From assembly GCF_020873875.1 (NCBI RefSeq), contig NZ_JAHWGU010000013.1:154955-218954 (forward strand): DNA of 64,000 bases, given 5' to 3'. Below, piece by piece: positions 45,907-53,818 of this stretch. Under the pieces are notes generated by a model, which was not told where the DNA came from, did no database searches, and saw only the letters and a program-made list of their open reading frames with translations. Source of the DNA: Actinoplanes sp. DH11 (GTDB lineage Bacteria; Actinomycetota; Actinomycetes; Mycobacteriales; Micromonosporaceae). Numbering within the stretch: position 1 is the first letter of the stretch; every line of letters begins with the position of its first letter. A program made the position numbers and the translations under genes.

Positions 45907-45937
45907 GAGGCGGTGCGTCCACTTGGCGCACCGCCTC
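45907..45937 (+). terminator. hairpin terminator of the chitinase gene
   Basis: gaggcggtgcg and cgcaccgcctc form an 11-bp perfect stem around nine bases, six bases after the stop. Confidence 0.8.
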
Positions 45938-46020
45938 GCTCATTCGGCGCATACGGGATCGACCGATCGACCGATGTCTCGTTAACGTGATCGAGGACAC
46001 ATCGTTGATGGGAGTCGCGC

Positions 46021-46236
46021 ATGGCCGAGCCGGATCGTCCTCGTACCGATAAAAGTCCCTGGAACTGGCTGCTCCTGATCCCGATCGTGGTGCCGCTGCT
46101 GACGTTCCTCTACAACCACGACGAGCCGCGGATCGCCGGTTTCCCGACGTTCTACTGGCTTCAGTTCGCCTTCATCCTGCTCGGCGTCGGCACCACGACG
46201 CTCGTCTACCAGATGACCCGGCGGAGCCGGCGATGA
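46021..46236 (+). CDS. DUF3311 small membrane protein, symporter partner
   Basis: 71 residues with two membrane segments (WNWLLLIPIVVPLLTFLYN and FYWLQFAFILLGVGTTTLVYQ). Such proteins precede SSS-family monocarboxylate symporters and are thought to be accessory subunits. The stop overlaps the next start by four bases (ATGA). Confidence 0.9.
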   Translation: MAEPDRPRTDKSPWNWLLLIPIVVPLLTFLYNHDEPRIAGFPTFYWLQFAFILLGVGTTTLVYQMTRRSRR

Positions 46237-47882
46237 GCGATCACATCACCGAGATCATCATCTTCACGTTCCTGTTCCTGCTGGTCAGTGGCATGGGGTT
46301 CGTGGCGTCCCGGTGGCGCCGGCCCAAGGACATGGCACACCTCGACGAGTGGGGCCTGGGCGGGCGCAGCTTCGGCGGGTGGATCACCTGGTTCCTGGTG
46401 GGTGGTGACCTCTATACCGCGTACACCTTCGTCGCCGTGCCTGCCCTGATCTTCGGCGCCGGTGCCGCCGGGTTCTTCGCGGTGCCCTACACGGTGATCA
46501 TCTACCCGCTGTTCTTCCTGATCCTGATCCGCCTCTGGTCGGTGTCGCACCGGCACGGCTTCGTCACGCCTGCCGACTTCGTCCGCAGCCGGTTCGACTC
46601 GCCGACGCTCGCCCTGGTCATCGCGATCACCGGAATCGTGGCGACGATGCCGTACATCGCGCTCCAGCTGATCGGCATCGAGGCGGTGCTCAAGACGATG
46701 GGCGTGACCGGGGAGAGCGCGTTCGCCCGGCATCTGCCGATCATCATCGCGTTCGCGATCCTGGCGGCCTACACCTATCAGTCCGGGCTGCGGGCCCCGG
46801 CGCTCATCGCCTTCGTCAAGGACACGCTGATCTACATCGTGATCCTGGTGGCGGTGCTGTGGCTGCCCTACAAGCTGGGCGGCTGGGGTGCGATCTTCGA
46901 CGCCGCGGATGCCAAGTTCCAGGCCTCGCCGTCACCGAACGACGGGATCCTGCTGAACGCCAACAACCAGGTGCAGTACTTCACCCTGGCCCTCGGTTCG
47001 GCGCTCGCGCTCTTCCTCTACCCGCACAGCATCACCGGCGTGCTGGCCAGCAAGAACCGGGACGTGATCAAGCGGAACATGTCGGCACTGCCGGCGTACA
47101 GCTTCCTGCTCGGCCTGATCGCGCTGCTCGGCTACATGGCCATCGCCGCCGGCGTGAAACCGCTGCCCGGCGCCTCTCCCGGCAGCGTGGACAACAACAC
47201 GGTGGTGCCGCTGCTCTTCGATCAGCAGTTCCCGGCCTGGTTCACCGGCGTCGCGTTCGCCGCGATCGGCATCGGCGCCCTGGTGCCCGCCGCGATCATG
47301 TCGATCGCCGCCGCGAACCTGTTCACCCGCAACATCTACAAGGAGTACCTGCGCAAGGACGCCACCCACGCGCAGGAGGCGAACGTCGCCAAGATCACCT
47401 CGCTGGTCGTGAAGGTCGGTGCGGTGGCCTGCATCGTCTTCCTGGACCCGCAGTTCTCGATCGACCTCCAGCTCATCGGCGGCGTGATCATCCTGCAGAC
47501 CGCGCCCGCCGTGGTGATCGGCCTCTACACCCGCTGGCTGCACCGGGGCGCCCTGATGGCCGGCTGGGCCGCCGGCATGGGGCTCGGGTTCTGGATGCTG
47601 TGGCAGATCCCGAACGCCGCGACCGGCCGGAAACACTTCGGCGGCTCGGCGTTCCCGCTCTCCGAGTTCGGGTTCGACACCCAGAAGACGATCTACGTCG
47701 GGTTCGTGACAGTGCTGGTGAACCTGCTGGTGGCGGCGCTCGTCACGCTGGTGCTGCGGGCCGCCAAGACACCCGAGGGCACCGACCACACGGCGCCCGA
47801 CGACTACCTGGCCGACGAGGGTGACCCGCGCATCGAGCGGCACCGGGACGAGACGGCGGTGGAGACGCCCTCGTCGACCTGA
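46233..47882 (+). CDS. sodium:solute symporter, MctP-like monocarboxylate transporter
   Basis: 549 residues, about 13 membrane segments, SSS family. Family members of this subgroup take up lactate, pyruvate, propionate or acetate with Na+ or H+. Typical features are GLGGRSFGGWITWFLVGGDLYTAYTF in TM1-2 and the final hydrophilic acidic tail (EGTDHTAPDDYLADEGD). Coupled to DUF3311; together a two-gene transport unit. Confidence 0.92.
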   Translation: MSDHITEIIIFTFLFLLVSGMGFVASRWRRPKDMAHLDEWGLGGRSFGGWITWFLVGGDLYTAYTFVAVPALIFGAGAAGFFAVPYTVIIYPLFFLILIRLWSVSHRHGFVTPADFVRSRFDSPTLALVIAITGIVATMPYIALQLIGIEAVLKTMGVTGESAFARHLPIIIAFAILAAYTYQSGLRAPALIAFVKDTLIYIVILVAVLWLPYKLGGWGAIFDAADAKFQASPSPNDGILLNANNQVQYFTLALGSALALFLYPHSITGVLASKNRDVIKRNMSALPAYSFLLGLIALLGYMAIAAGVKPLPGASPGSVDNNTVVPLLFDQQFPAWFTGVAFAAIGIGALVPAAIMSIAAANLFTRNIYKEYLRKDATHAQEANVAKITSLVVKVGAVACIVFLDPQFSIDLQLIGGVIILQTAPAVVIGLYTRWLHRGALMAGWAAGMGLGFWMLWQIPNAATGRKHFGGSAFPLSEFGFDTQKTIYVGFVTVLVNLLVAALVTLVLRAAKTPEGTDHTAPDDYLADEGDPRIERHRDETAVETPSST

Positions 47883-47892
47883 TCGTCCCCGG

Positions 47893-47924
47893 GCCCCGCC
47901 ACGGCTATTCGCGTGGCGGGGCCT
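47893..47924 (+). terminator. intrinsic terminator of the symporter operon
   Basis: ggccccgccacg and cgtggcggggcc form a 12-bp stem with an 8-base loop followed by ttt. Confidence 0.9.
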
Positions 47925-48010
47925 TTACTCCTGAATCGGAACGCGGCTCACGTCCGCTCCGGTAGCGTCTGTCCCAAGAGTCTCGTTTGTTTGTTTTGAG
48001 GTCTTGGCTG

Positions 48011-48715
48011 ATGACGACCCTGACACAGCAGTTCGCCGAGGAATACGCAAAAGGCGCCGTTCCCGGCATGCTCCGGGCCATCCGCACCATCAAACGGGCC
48101 AACAACCTGATCCTCGTGGGCGCGCTCGCCGCCAGTTACCTGCACCAGGCGCACTTCCTGGTCAGCCTCGGCGCCGGCATGTTCGCCTGGATCGTCCCCG
48201 CGGTCTTCGACCTGGCCATGCTCTCCATGCTCACGGTCAGCCAGACACCCGGCATGGCCGCCGACGCCAAACGCGCCGCCATGAAAATCCTCGCCGTGGT
48301 CGTCATCATCTCCGCGGCCGTCAACTTCGCCGCCCCCGGCCCGCTCGGCCTGCGCGTCATCTTCGCGCTCGTCGTGGGCCTGGTGGCCGGCGTCGAATGG
48401 GTGGCCGCCAAGATCCGCCCCGACTTCGCCGCCATCGAGGCCCGCGAGGTCGAAGCCGTCGCCGACATCCGCCCCGGCCGCCGGCTCGACCCCGAGGTGG
48501 CCAAGGCCCGGGCGGCGAAGGCGGCGGCCACCCGGCGCGCCAACCAGCAGGCCGCGGCCAAGGCGGCGCGGACGGCCGAGGAGGCGGCGCGGACCAGGGC
48601 GGCCAAGGCGGCGGAGCGCGCAAGGGTACGGGCGGAGCAGGCGGAACTGGACCAGATGCTCAACCAGACCCGCGTCATGTACACCGACGAGGTGGGCGCC
48701 CACCGAGCCTCCTGA
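48011..48715 (+). CDS. DUF2637-like membrane protein with basic coiled-coil tail
   Basis: 234 residues from the ATG at 48011 (MTTLTQQFAEEYAKG). Four membrane segments lie between residues ~30 and 135, with the DUF2637-like pattern ASYLHQAHFL ... WIVPAVFDLAMLSM. The C-terminal ~80 residues are Ala/Arg/Lys/Glu-rich and helical. DUF2637 proteins are often encoded on integrative or conjugative elements, but no other element gene is near. Function unknown. Confidence 0.72.
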   Translation: MTTLTQQFAEEYAKGAVPGMLRAIRTIKRANNLILVGALAASYLHQAHFLVSLGAGMFAWIVPAVFDLAMLSMLTVSQTPGMAADAKRAAMKILAVVVIISAAVNFAAPGPLGLRVIFALVVGLVAGVEWVAAKIRPDFAAIEAREVEAVADIRPGRRLDPEVAKARAAKAAATRRANQQAAAKAARTAEEAARTRAAKAAERARVRAEQAELDQMLNQTRVMYTDEVGAHRAS

Positions 48716-48749
48716 GCAGCCCGCAGAGGCCATGGCCGGAGGGCGGCGG

Positions 48750-49156
48750 ACGAGCCGGCCTGTACGCCGGATTCTGTGGCCGGGACTTTCGTCGCCGGTG
48801 GCGGCCATCCATCTAGGCCTGCCGTTGCCGGCAGGCTCGAGCAGCCTACCCGCAGGCTCGGGCGAGCAGCCCTCGAACGCCTGCGCCGGCCGCTGCCTCG
48901 CGGCGGCGGCCTTGCTTGGCCTTGCTCCGGGTGGGGTTTACCGAGCCACCCCGGTCACCCGGGGTGCTGGTGAGCTCTTACCTCACCGTTTCACCCTTAC
49001 CGGCGCCACGCCGAAGCGTGTGCCGGCGGTCTGTTTTCTGTGGCACTTTCCCGCGGGTCGCCCCGGGTTGCCGTTAACAACCACCCTGCTCTGCGGAGTC
49101 CGGACGTTCCTCGGCGGTGCCGTGATGGCACCGACGCGGCCGCCCAGCCGACTCGT
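48750..49156 (-). ncRNA. rnpB: RNase P RNA, bacterial type A
   Basis: The catalytic RNA that matures tRNA 5' ends. On the minus strand the 5' part has GAGGAACGTCCGGACTCC, then GGTAAGGGTGAAACGGTGAG, GGTAAACCCCACCC, TAGATGGATGG and the 3' part CAGAATCCGGCGTACAGG, all in the family order. The 5' acgagtcggct pairs with the 3' ggccggctcgt as helix P1, which sets both ends to within a few bases. A possible -10 (tacgat) lies at 49175-49170. Confidence 0.95.
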
Positions 49157-49262
49157 CCGTCGCGCTGCAATCGTACGTGTTGCCTGGTTGCACCCTGCCG
49201 GACGGGTGGCGCGATGGGGAAGTCCGGTTTTGCCGGGCCGTTCTCGGGTAGTGCGGCCGGAA

Positions 49263-49295
49263 GCCCGGCGGCGGGGGTGCGGTCCGCCGCCGGGC
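49263..49295 (-). terminator. hairpin downstream of the TIR-like gene
   Basis: gcccggcggcgg and ccgccgccgggc, a perfect 12-bp stem with a 9-base loop, about 80 bases after the TIR-like gene and before rnpB. Confidence 0.7.
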
Positions 49296-49374
49296 CCCCG
49301 GTCGGCCGGTCGCCAGCCGGCTGAGGAAAGTCTTCGAGTGCCCGTCCGGGCGGCATTCCAGGGTGGACGCGGTT

Positions 49375-49794
49375 TCAAACCTGCGGGTTGCGGCGAACTT
49401 CCGGGAACAGGTCGAGCAGCAGTTCCCGTACCCCTTCCGCGTCCAGATCGTGCAGACTCCGGCACGGCATGCCGCGCAGCGCCCGGGGCGGGCCGGCGGC
49501 GTCGACGCAGAGCAGGACGAGGCGGTCACCGGTCGCGGCGAGGAGTCGCTGCCAGTCACTCTCGGTTGCCGGGTGTTCAGCGGAGAACAGGGCCAGCACG
49601 GGGTCCGATCCGGAGGACGCGGTGAGTAGCCGATGTGCGAAGTCGGAACGTGCGATGTGTACGTCGACAGCATGACCGGCGGCCCGTAGTTCCTGGGCGA
49701 TCCAGTTCGCCCATGGCCCGTCAGGGACGGCGTGGGAGACGAGTATGGGCACGTCTGCAGCATGACGTAACGCAGTCCACATTGCTCGCCACAC
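49375..49794 (-). CDS. orphan TIR-like domain protein
   Basis: 139 residues, one domain only. The pattern follows actinobacterial TIR domains: ILVSHAVPDGPWANWIAQELRAAGHAVDVH (strand A and helix A), VLALFSAEHPATESDWQRLL (strand and the region of the NADase Glu), LVLLCVDAAGPPRALRG and SLHDLDAEGVRELLLDLF. It lacks the long effector or NTPase partners usually fused to TIR. A Glu is present in the ATESDW region but I cannot confirm the NADase geometry. Start uncertain (49794 or 49782). Divergent from the GAPDH-like gene; a palindrome lies between. Confidence 0.68.
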   Translation of the reverse strand: MWRAMWTALRHAADVPILVSHAVPDGPWANWIAQELRAAGHAVDVHIARSDFAHRLLTASSGSDPVLALFSAEHPATESDWQRLLAATGDRLVLLCVDAAGPPRALRGMPCRSLHDLDAEGVRELLLDLFPEVRRNPQV

Positions 49795-49834
49795 TTCGAA
49801 GGTCGTCGCTGAGGGGATGTGAGAATGTCATCCG

Positions 49835-49863
49835 TTGACGTGCAACTTGCACAACTCTTAGTG
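49835..49863 (+). promoter_or_regulatory. candidate promoter overlapped by a GTGCAACTTGCAC palindrome
   Basis: ttgacg (49835-49840), 17 bases, then ttagtg (49858-49863) resembles a vegetative promoter for the GAPDH-like gene. The 13-base perfect palindrome gtgcaa-c-ttgcac (49840-49852) overlaps the spacer and is 46 bases from the TIR-like start, a good place for an operator. Confidence 0.5.
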
Positions 49864-49956
49864 TCGGAGTCGTGACGGCGGGTGGACCCTTAGGGAAATG
49901 GGCGGCCGGGTCACGGGGAAAATGCTGACAAAGCATCCGGAGTCGAGGAGCGCTCG

Positions 49957-51015
49957 ATGACTGTGGCGATCGGGATCAACGGGCTCGGGCGGATCGGTCG
50001 CAGCTTGACCCGGATCGTGGCCGCCATGCCACAACCCGGCGTGGAGATCGCCGCGGTGAACGACATCGCGTCCACCGAGAAGATGGCGTACGGCCTGCGC
50101 CGCGACAGCCTGCGCGGCGCGTTCCCGGGGACGGTGACCGCCCGCGGGGAGTACCTGGTGGTGAACGACCACGCCATCCGGACGTACCACCATGAGCGCC
50201 CCGACCGGATCCCCTGGGCCGAGGAGGGCGTGGACGTCGTCATCGAGGCGACCGGCCTGTTCCGGGCCGGGACCGCGGCGCGTTCGCACATCACCTACGG
50301 TGGTGCCCGCAAGGTGGTGATCAGTGCGTCCGCCGACGACCCGGACGCCTTCCTCGTCTTCGGGGCCAACCACGACAGCTACGACCCCGCGCTGCATGAC
50401 GTGGTCTCGCCGGCGTCCTGCGGGGTGAACGCGCTCACCGTGATGGCGAAGGTGCTGCTCGACCGATTCGGACTGCGGTCCGTGCACACCTCGGTGATGC
50501 TCGCGACCCAGGGCTGGCAGCGGGTGCAGGACGCGGTGGTCGGCACCTCCCGGGACGACCCGCGACTGGGCCGGGCCACCGCGGAGAGCATCATCCCGCA
50601 CAACCACGTGGTCGGTGACCTGGTCCGGATCGCGCTGCCGGAGATCGGCGAGATGCGGTACAGCTACTACTGCGTGCCGACCCCGATCGGCTCGCTCGCC
50701 GAGATCTCCGGTCAGACCGATCGGCCGGTGACCGCCGAGGAGATCAACCGGGCGATGGCGGAGGCGGCTGCCGGTCCGCTGCGGGGCATCCTGGCGTACG
50801 ACCCGGACCCCACCGTGTCGATCGATGTGAAGAACAACCCGGCCTCGTGCCTGTTCGACCCGTCCGGCACGCAGACCACCGCGGACGGCGGGGTCAAGGT
50901 GCGCGGCTGGTTCGACAACGAGTGGGGTTTCTCGAACCGATTACTCGATCTCGCGCGCCTGGTCGGTGAACGCTTACCCGTCTCGTCGAGCCAGGTGAGC
51001 TGGAGCGCGGTCTAG
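49957..51015 (+). CDS. GAPDH-like protein with altered active site
   Basis: 352 residues, type I glyceraldehyde-3-phosphate dehydrogenase fold: NAD site IGINGLGRIGRSL, sugar-phosphate site VPTPIGS and end motif WFDNEWGFSNRLLDL. The catalytic loop reads SPASCGVNAL instead of SxASCTTNxL: Cys is kept, both Thr are lost. The helper His, normally in TTVHxYT, aligns with Met in TSVMLAT. Classical GAPDH activity is therefore unlikely or changed; another aldehyde or a redox-sensing role is possible. It begins with ATG behind gaggagc. Confidence 0.88.
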   Translation: MTVAIGINGLGRIGRSLTRIVAAMPQPGVEIAAVNDIASTEKMAYGLRRDSLRGAFPGTVTARGEYLVVNDHAIRTYHHERPDRIPWAEEGVDVVIEATGLFRAGTAARSHITYGGARKVVISASADDPDAFLVFGANHDSYDPALHDVVSPASCGVNALTVMAKVLLDRFGLRSVHTSVMLATQGWQRVQDAVVGTSRDDPRLGRATAESIIPHNHVVGDLVRIALPEIGEMRYSYYCVPTPIGSLAEISGQTDRPVTAEEINRAMAEAAAGPLRGILAYDPDPTVSIDVKNNPASCLFDPSGTQTTADGGVKVRGWFDNEWGFSNRLLDLARLVGERLPVSSSQVSWSAV

Positions 51016-51030
51016 GCCGGACACGGCCTA
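51013..51030. terminator. small hairpin after the GAPDH-like gene
   Basis: taggccg-gaca-cggccta, a 7-bp stem overlapping the stop codon. Possibly a weak terminator or attenuator before the dehydratase gene. Confidence 0.4.
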
Positions 51031-51040
51031 GGCTCCAAAC

Positions 51041-51958
51041 ATGATCAACGACGAGGATGTACGGGCGGCCGCGCGTCGCGTCGACGGCCGGATCCGGCGT
51101 ACCCCGGTGGCCGAGGCCGGCCCGGACCGCTGGTTCAAGCTCGAATATCTGCAGCACGCGGGGTCGTTCAAGACCCGGGGGATGGTCAACCAGATCCTCG
51201 CCGGCGCCGAGCGCGGTGCCCTGCCGGGCGCCGGGGTGGTGGCGGCGTCCGGTGGCAACGCCGGCCTGGCAGCCGCCTACGCGGCCCGCGAACTCGGTGT
51301 CGCGGCCGAGGTGTTCGTGCCGGTCACGGCCCCGGCGGTCAAGGTGGCGAAGCTCGGCAAGCTGGGCGCGCGGGTAGTGCAGAGCGGGACCGAGTATGCC
51401 GAGGCGTACGCCGCCGCAGTCGTCCGGGCCGCGGAGACCGGTGCCCTGTTCTGCCACGCCTACGACGACCCGGACATGGTCGCCGGTAACGGGACCATCG
51501 GCCTGGAACTGCTGGAGCAGGTGCCGGACCTGGACACGGTGCTCGTGGCGGTCGGCGGCGGCGGCCTCGTCGCCGGGGTCGTCGCGGCGCTGCGGGACCA
51601 CGTGCGGATCGTCGCCGTCGAACCGGTGAACTCGGCCGCACTGCATGCCGCGCTGCGCGCCGGCGAACCCGTGGACGTGCCGGTCTCCGGCGTGGCCGCC
51701 GACTCCCTCGGCGCCCGGCGGGCCGGCGCCATCGCCGTTCAGCTCGCCCAGGACGCGAAGATCACGTCGGTGCTGGTCGAGGACGAGGCGATCGTCGAGG
51801 CTCGGAGCCGGCTCTGGGACGAGTACCGGATCGTGGTCGAGCACGGCACCGCGGCGGCCCAGGCGGCCCTGCTGTCCCGGGCCTACGTGCCGGAACCCGG
51901 CGAGAAGGTGGCCGTCCTGCTCTGCGGCGCCAACACGAATCCGTCCGATCTGGCCTGA
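51041..51958 (+). CDS. PLP-dependent serine/threonine dehydratase-like enzyme
   Basis: 305 residues of fold type II. The Schiff-base Lys is in GSFKTRG, PLP-phosphate loop VGGGGLVAG, and SGGNAGLAAAYAA binds the carboxylate (usually SSGNHxQ). There is no C-terminal ACT domain, so it is not feedback regulated in the way of biosynthetic IlvA. Would deaminate Ser or Thr to pyruvate or 2-oxobutanoate. ATG 51041, 25 bases after the GAPDH-like stop, may be co-transcribed. Confidence 0.88.
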   Translation: MINDEDVRAAARRVDGRIRRTPVAEAGPDRWFKLEYLQHAGSFKTRGMVNQILAGAERGALPGAGVVAASGGNAGLAAAYAARELGVAAEVFVPVTAPAVKVAKLGKLGARVVQSGTEYAEAYAAAVVRAAETGALFCHAYDDPDMVAGNGTIGLELLEQVPDLDTVLVAVGGGGLVAGVVAALRDHVRIVAVEPVNSAALHAALRAGEPVDVPVSGVAADSLGARRAGAIAVQLAQDAKITSVLVEDEAIVEARSRLWDEYRIVVEHGTAAAQAALLSRAYVPEPGEKVAVLLCGANTNPSDLA

Positions 51959-51988
51959 ATCGGCGCGAGGGCTGCGAAGCTCGTTGAC

Positions 51989-53086
51989 GTGACCAGTTTT
52001 CGCCGCTTCGCGCTCGCGGTCTGCGTGACCGGGGTGCTCGTCCAGCTCCTGCTCACCGCGTACTACCTGGGCATGGGCCACAAGGCGGCGCCGCACCACC
52101 TGCCGGTCGGCCTGATCGCCACCGGTCAGCAGGCCGAGCAGGTCACCGCCATGCTGGAGGACGGCGACAAGTTCCGGGTCACCGACTTCGGCTCGGCGGA
52201 CGCGCTGACCACGGCGATCCGGGAACGGGACGTCTACGGCGGCGTCGACCTGACCGCGGGGTCGCCGATGCTCTACGTGGCGAGCGCGGCCGGCGCCTCC
52301 GCGGCCTCCCTGCTGCGCTCCACCTACACCGCCGTGATGCAGCAGCAGACCGCGAACCAGCTGACCGCGCTCGCCGCCGACTCCGACGCGGTGACCGTCG
52401 CGCAGGCGCAGGCCCTGATCACCCCGCCGCAGGTCACCGACGTGGTGCCACTGCCGGCCGACGACGTCAACGGCGTCTCGCTCGGCTTCCTCACCCAGGC
52501 GCTCTCGCTCGGCGGCTCGATCGCCTCGATGGGCCTGGGCCGGCTCATCCCGCGCGCCCGCCGGTCCTGGAAGCGCGGCGTCACGCACCTGTCGCTGCTG
52601 ATCCTCTACGCCGTCGGGTCGGCCGCCGCGGTGCTCTGGTCGATGAGCTGGTTCGGGGTCGGTGAGGGCGCGAACCGGACCGAGATGCTGCTCATCTTCT
52701 CGCTGATCTCGCTCGCCATCACCGGGTCCACGGCCGGTGCGGTGGCGCTGATCGGCCCGGCCGGCGCGCTGGTCGGCATCTTCTACTTCACCATCGGCAC
52801 GGTCATCTCCGGTGCCAGCATCCTGCCCGAGTTCCTGCCCGACTTCGGGCGGCTCCTCGGCGAGAACCTGCCGACCGGCGCCGGCGTCCAGGCGGTCCGC
52901 GACAACCTGTACTTCCCGGACGCGCCGATCGGCAGTCACCTGCTGGTCCTCGCCCTGTACGCGGTGATCGGATGCCTCGTCGTGCTCATCACGAACATCC
53001 TGCCGAACCGGAAGAACAGCGTCTCCGAGATCGACCTGGGGCTGTCCGACCGAAACTCCGAATCGGCAACCGTGCCCACCTCATGA
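51989..53086 (+). CDS. ABC-2/YhgE-like multi-pass membrane protein
   Basis: 365 residues from the GTG at 51989. One N-terminal membrane segment (FALAVCVTGVLVQLLLTAYYLGMG), an outside domain of ~130 residues, then about five membrane segments. This layout is that of YhgE/Pip or DUF3533-type proteins related to ABC-2 permeases. No ATPase gene adjoins it, so a transport role is uncertain; such proteins also act in phage infection, type VII secretion or lipid handling. Confidence 0.75.
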   Translation: MTSFRRFALAVCVTGVLVQLLLTAYYLGMGHKAAPHHLPVGLIATGQQAEQVTAMLEDGDKFRVTDFGSADALTTAIRERDVYGGVDLTAGSPMLYVASAAGASAASLLRSTYTAVMQQQTANQLTALAADSDAVTVAQAQALITPPQVTDVVPLPADDVNGVSLGFLTQALSLGGSIASMGLGRLIPRARRSWKRGVTHLSLLILYAVGSAAAVLWSMSWFGVGEGANRTEMLLIFSLISLAITGSTAGAVALIGPAGALVGIFYFTIGTVISGASILPEFLPDFGRLLGENLPTGAGVQAVRDNLYFPDAPIGSHLLVLALYAVIGCLVVLITNILPNRKNSVSEIDLGLSDRNSESATVPTS

Positions 53087-53108
53087 ACCGGAGCATGCGG
53101 TCGATCCG

Positions 53109-53131
53109 TACTTGACTTGAAGTATCAAGTA
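53109..53131. promoter_or_regulatory. MarR-like operator candidate upstream of ribA
   Basis: tacttga (53109-53115) and its complement tcaagta (53125-53131) enclose a second overlapping inverted repeat acttga-agta-tcaagt (53115-53130). It lies 13 bases from the ribA start, where a bound protein would block expression. Confidence 0.45.
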
Positions 53132-53143
53132 CAGGGAGAAAGC

Positions 53144-53752
53144 ATGCCGGTCCGTACGCGCGTCACCGTTCCGCTCGAGTTCGCCGATGGCTTCCGCACC
53201 ACCGCCGAAGTGATCACCTTCACCGGCCTGGTGGACGGCAAGGAGCACCTGGCCCTGGCGCTCGGCGACGTGGACGGCGCCGAGGTCCCCCTGGTCCGGA
53301 TGCACTCCGAATGCATGACCGGCGACGTCTTCGGCTCCCAGCGCTGCGACTGCGGCCCGCAGCTGCGCGAGGCGGTCGAGCAGATCGCGGAGACCGGTGG
53401 CTACCTGCTCTACCTGCGCCAGGAGGGCCGGGGCATCGGCCTCTACGCGAAGCTCGACGCGTACGCGCTCCAGGACCTCGGCATGGACACCTATGAGGCG
53501 AACCGGGCACTCGGGCACGCCGACGACGAGCGGGACTACAGCGCCGCCGCCCAGATGCTCACCGCGCTCGGCGCCGGCGCCGTCGACCTGCTGACCAACA
53601 ACCCGGACAAGTCCCGCCAGCTGCGCGACCTCGGCATCCAGGTCCGCTCGGTCCGGCCCACCGGCGTGCACGCGTCCGCCGCCAACGTCAGCTACCTCCA
53701 GGCCAAGGTGGCGCACACCCAGCACACGATCGACCTGGCGTCCGCTTCCTGA
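53144..53752 (+). CDS. ribA: GTP cyclohydrolase II (stand-alone RibA)
   Basis: 202 residues. Opens GTP to 2,5-diamino-6-ribosylamino-pyrimidinone phosphate, the first step of riboflavin synthesis. Zinc and catalytic signatures: RMHSECMTGDVFGSQRCDCGPQL (three Cys) and RQEGRGIGLYAKLDAY; NNPDK near the end. Not fused to RibB. ATG 53144 with agggagaaag. No other rib gene is near, and an operator-like repeat lies upstream, so it may serve a special pathway (for instance deazaflavin or redox response) rather than housekeeping riboflavin. Confidence 0.93.
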   Translation: MPVRTRVTVPLEFADGFRTTAEVITFTGLVDGKEHLALALGDVDGAEVPLVRMHSECMTGDVFGSQRCDCGPQLREAVEQIAETGGYLLYLRQEGRGIGLYAKLDAYALQDLGMDTYEANRALGHADDERDYSAAAQMLTALGAGAVDLLTNNPDKSRQLRDLGIQVRSVRPTGVHASAANVSYLQAKVAHTQHTIDLASAS

Positions 53753-53783
53753 CCGTACTTTTCCGGGTTTTCTCGCGGGAGGC

Positions 53784-53810
53784 CTCAGGTTTCGGCCCGG
53801 GAGCCGAACG
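53784..53810 (+). promoter_or_regulatory. FliA-type promoter of the M15 peptidase gene
   Basis: CTCA (53784-53787), 15 bases, GCCGAACG (53803-53810), eight bases before the ATG. It matches the CTCA-N15-17-GCCGAA pattern of flagellar-type sigma factors as I recall it for Actinoplanes missouriensis. A transcript from here would be nearly leaderless, which explains the lack of a ribosome binding site. Confidence 0.65.
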
Positions 53811-53818
53811 GTTCTGAC

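Noticed and set aside
48011-48715. Integrative element at rnpB because of the DUF2637-like gene
   Set aside because: No integrase, relaxase, replication gene or att repeat is visible nearby.
49323-49345. ctgaggaaagtc resembling the RNase P RNA P4 signature
   Set aside because: Isolated match on the other strand just outside the true rnpB, without the remaining conserved blocks.
48732-49625. Open frames over 48.7-49.6 kb on the plus strand
   Set aside because: They cover rnpB, whose conserved helices and P1 pairing are clear.
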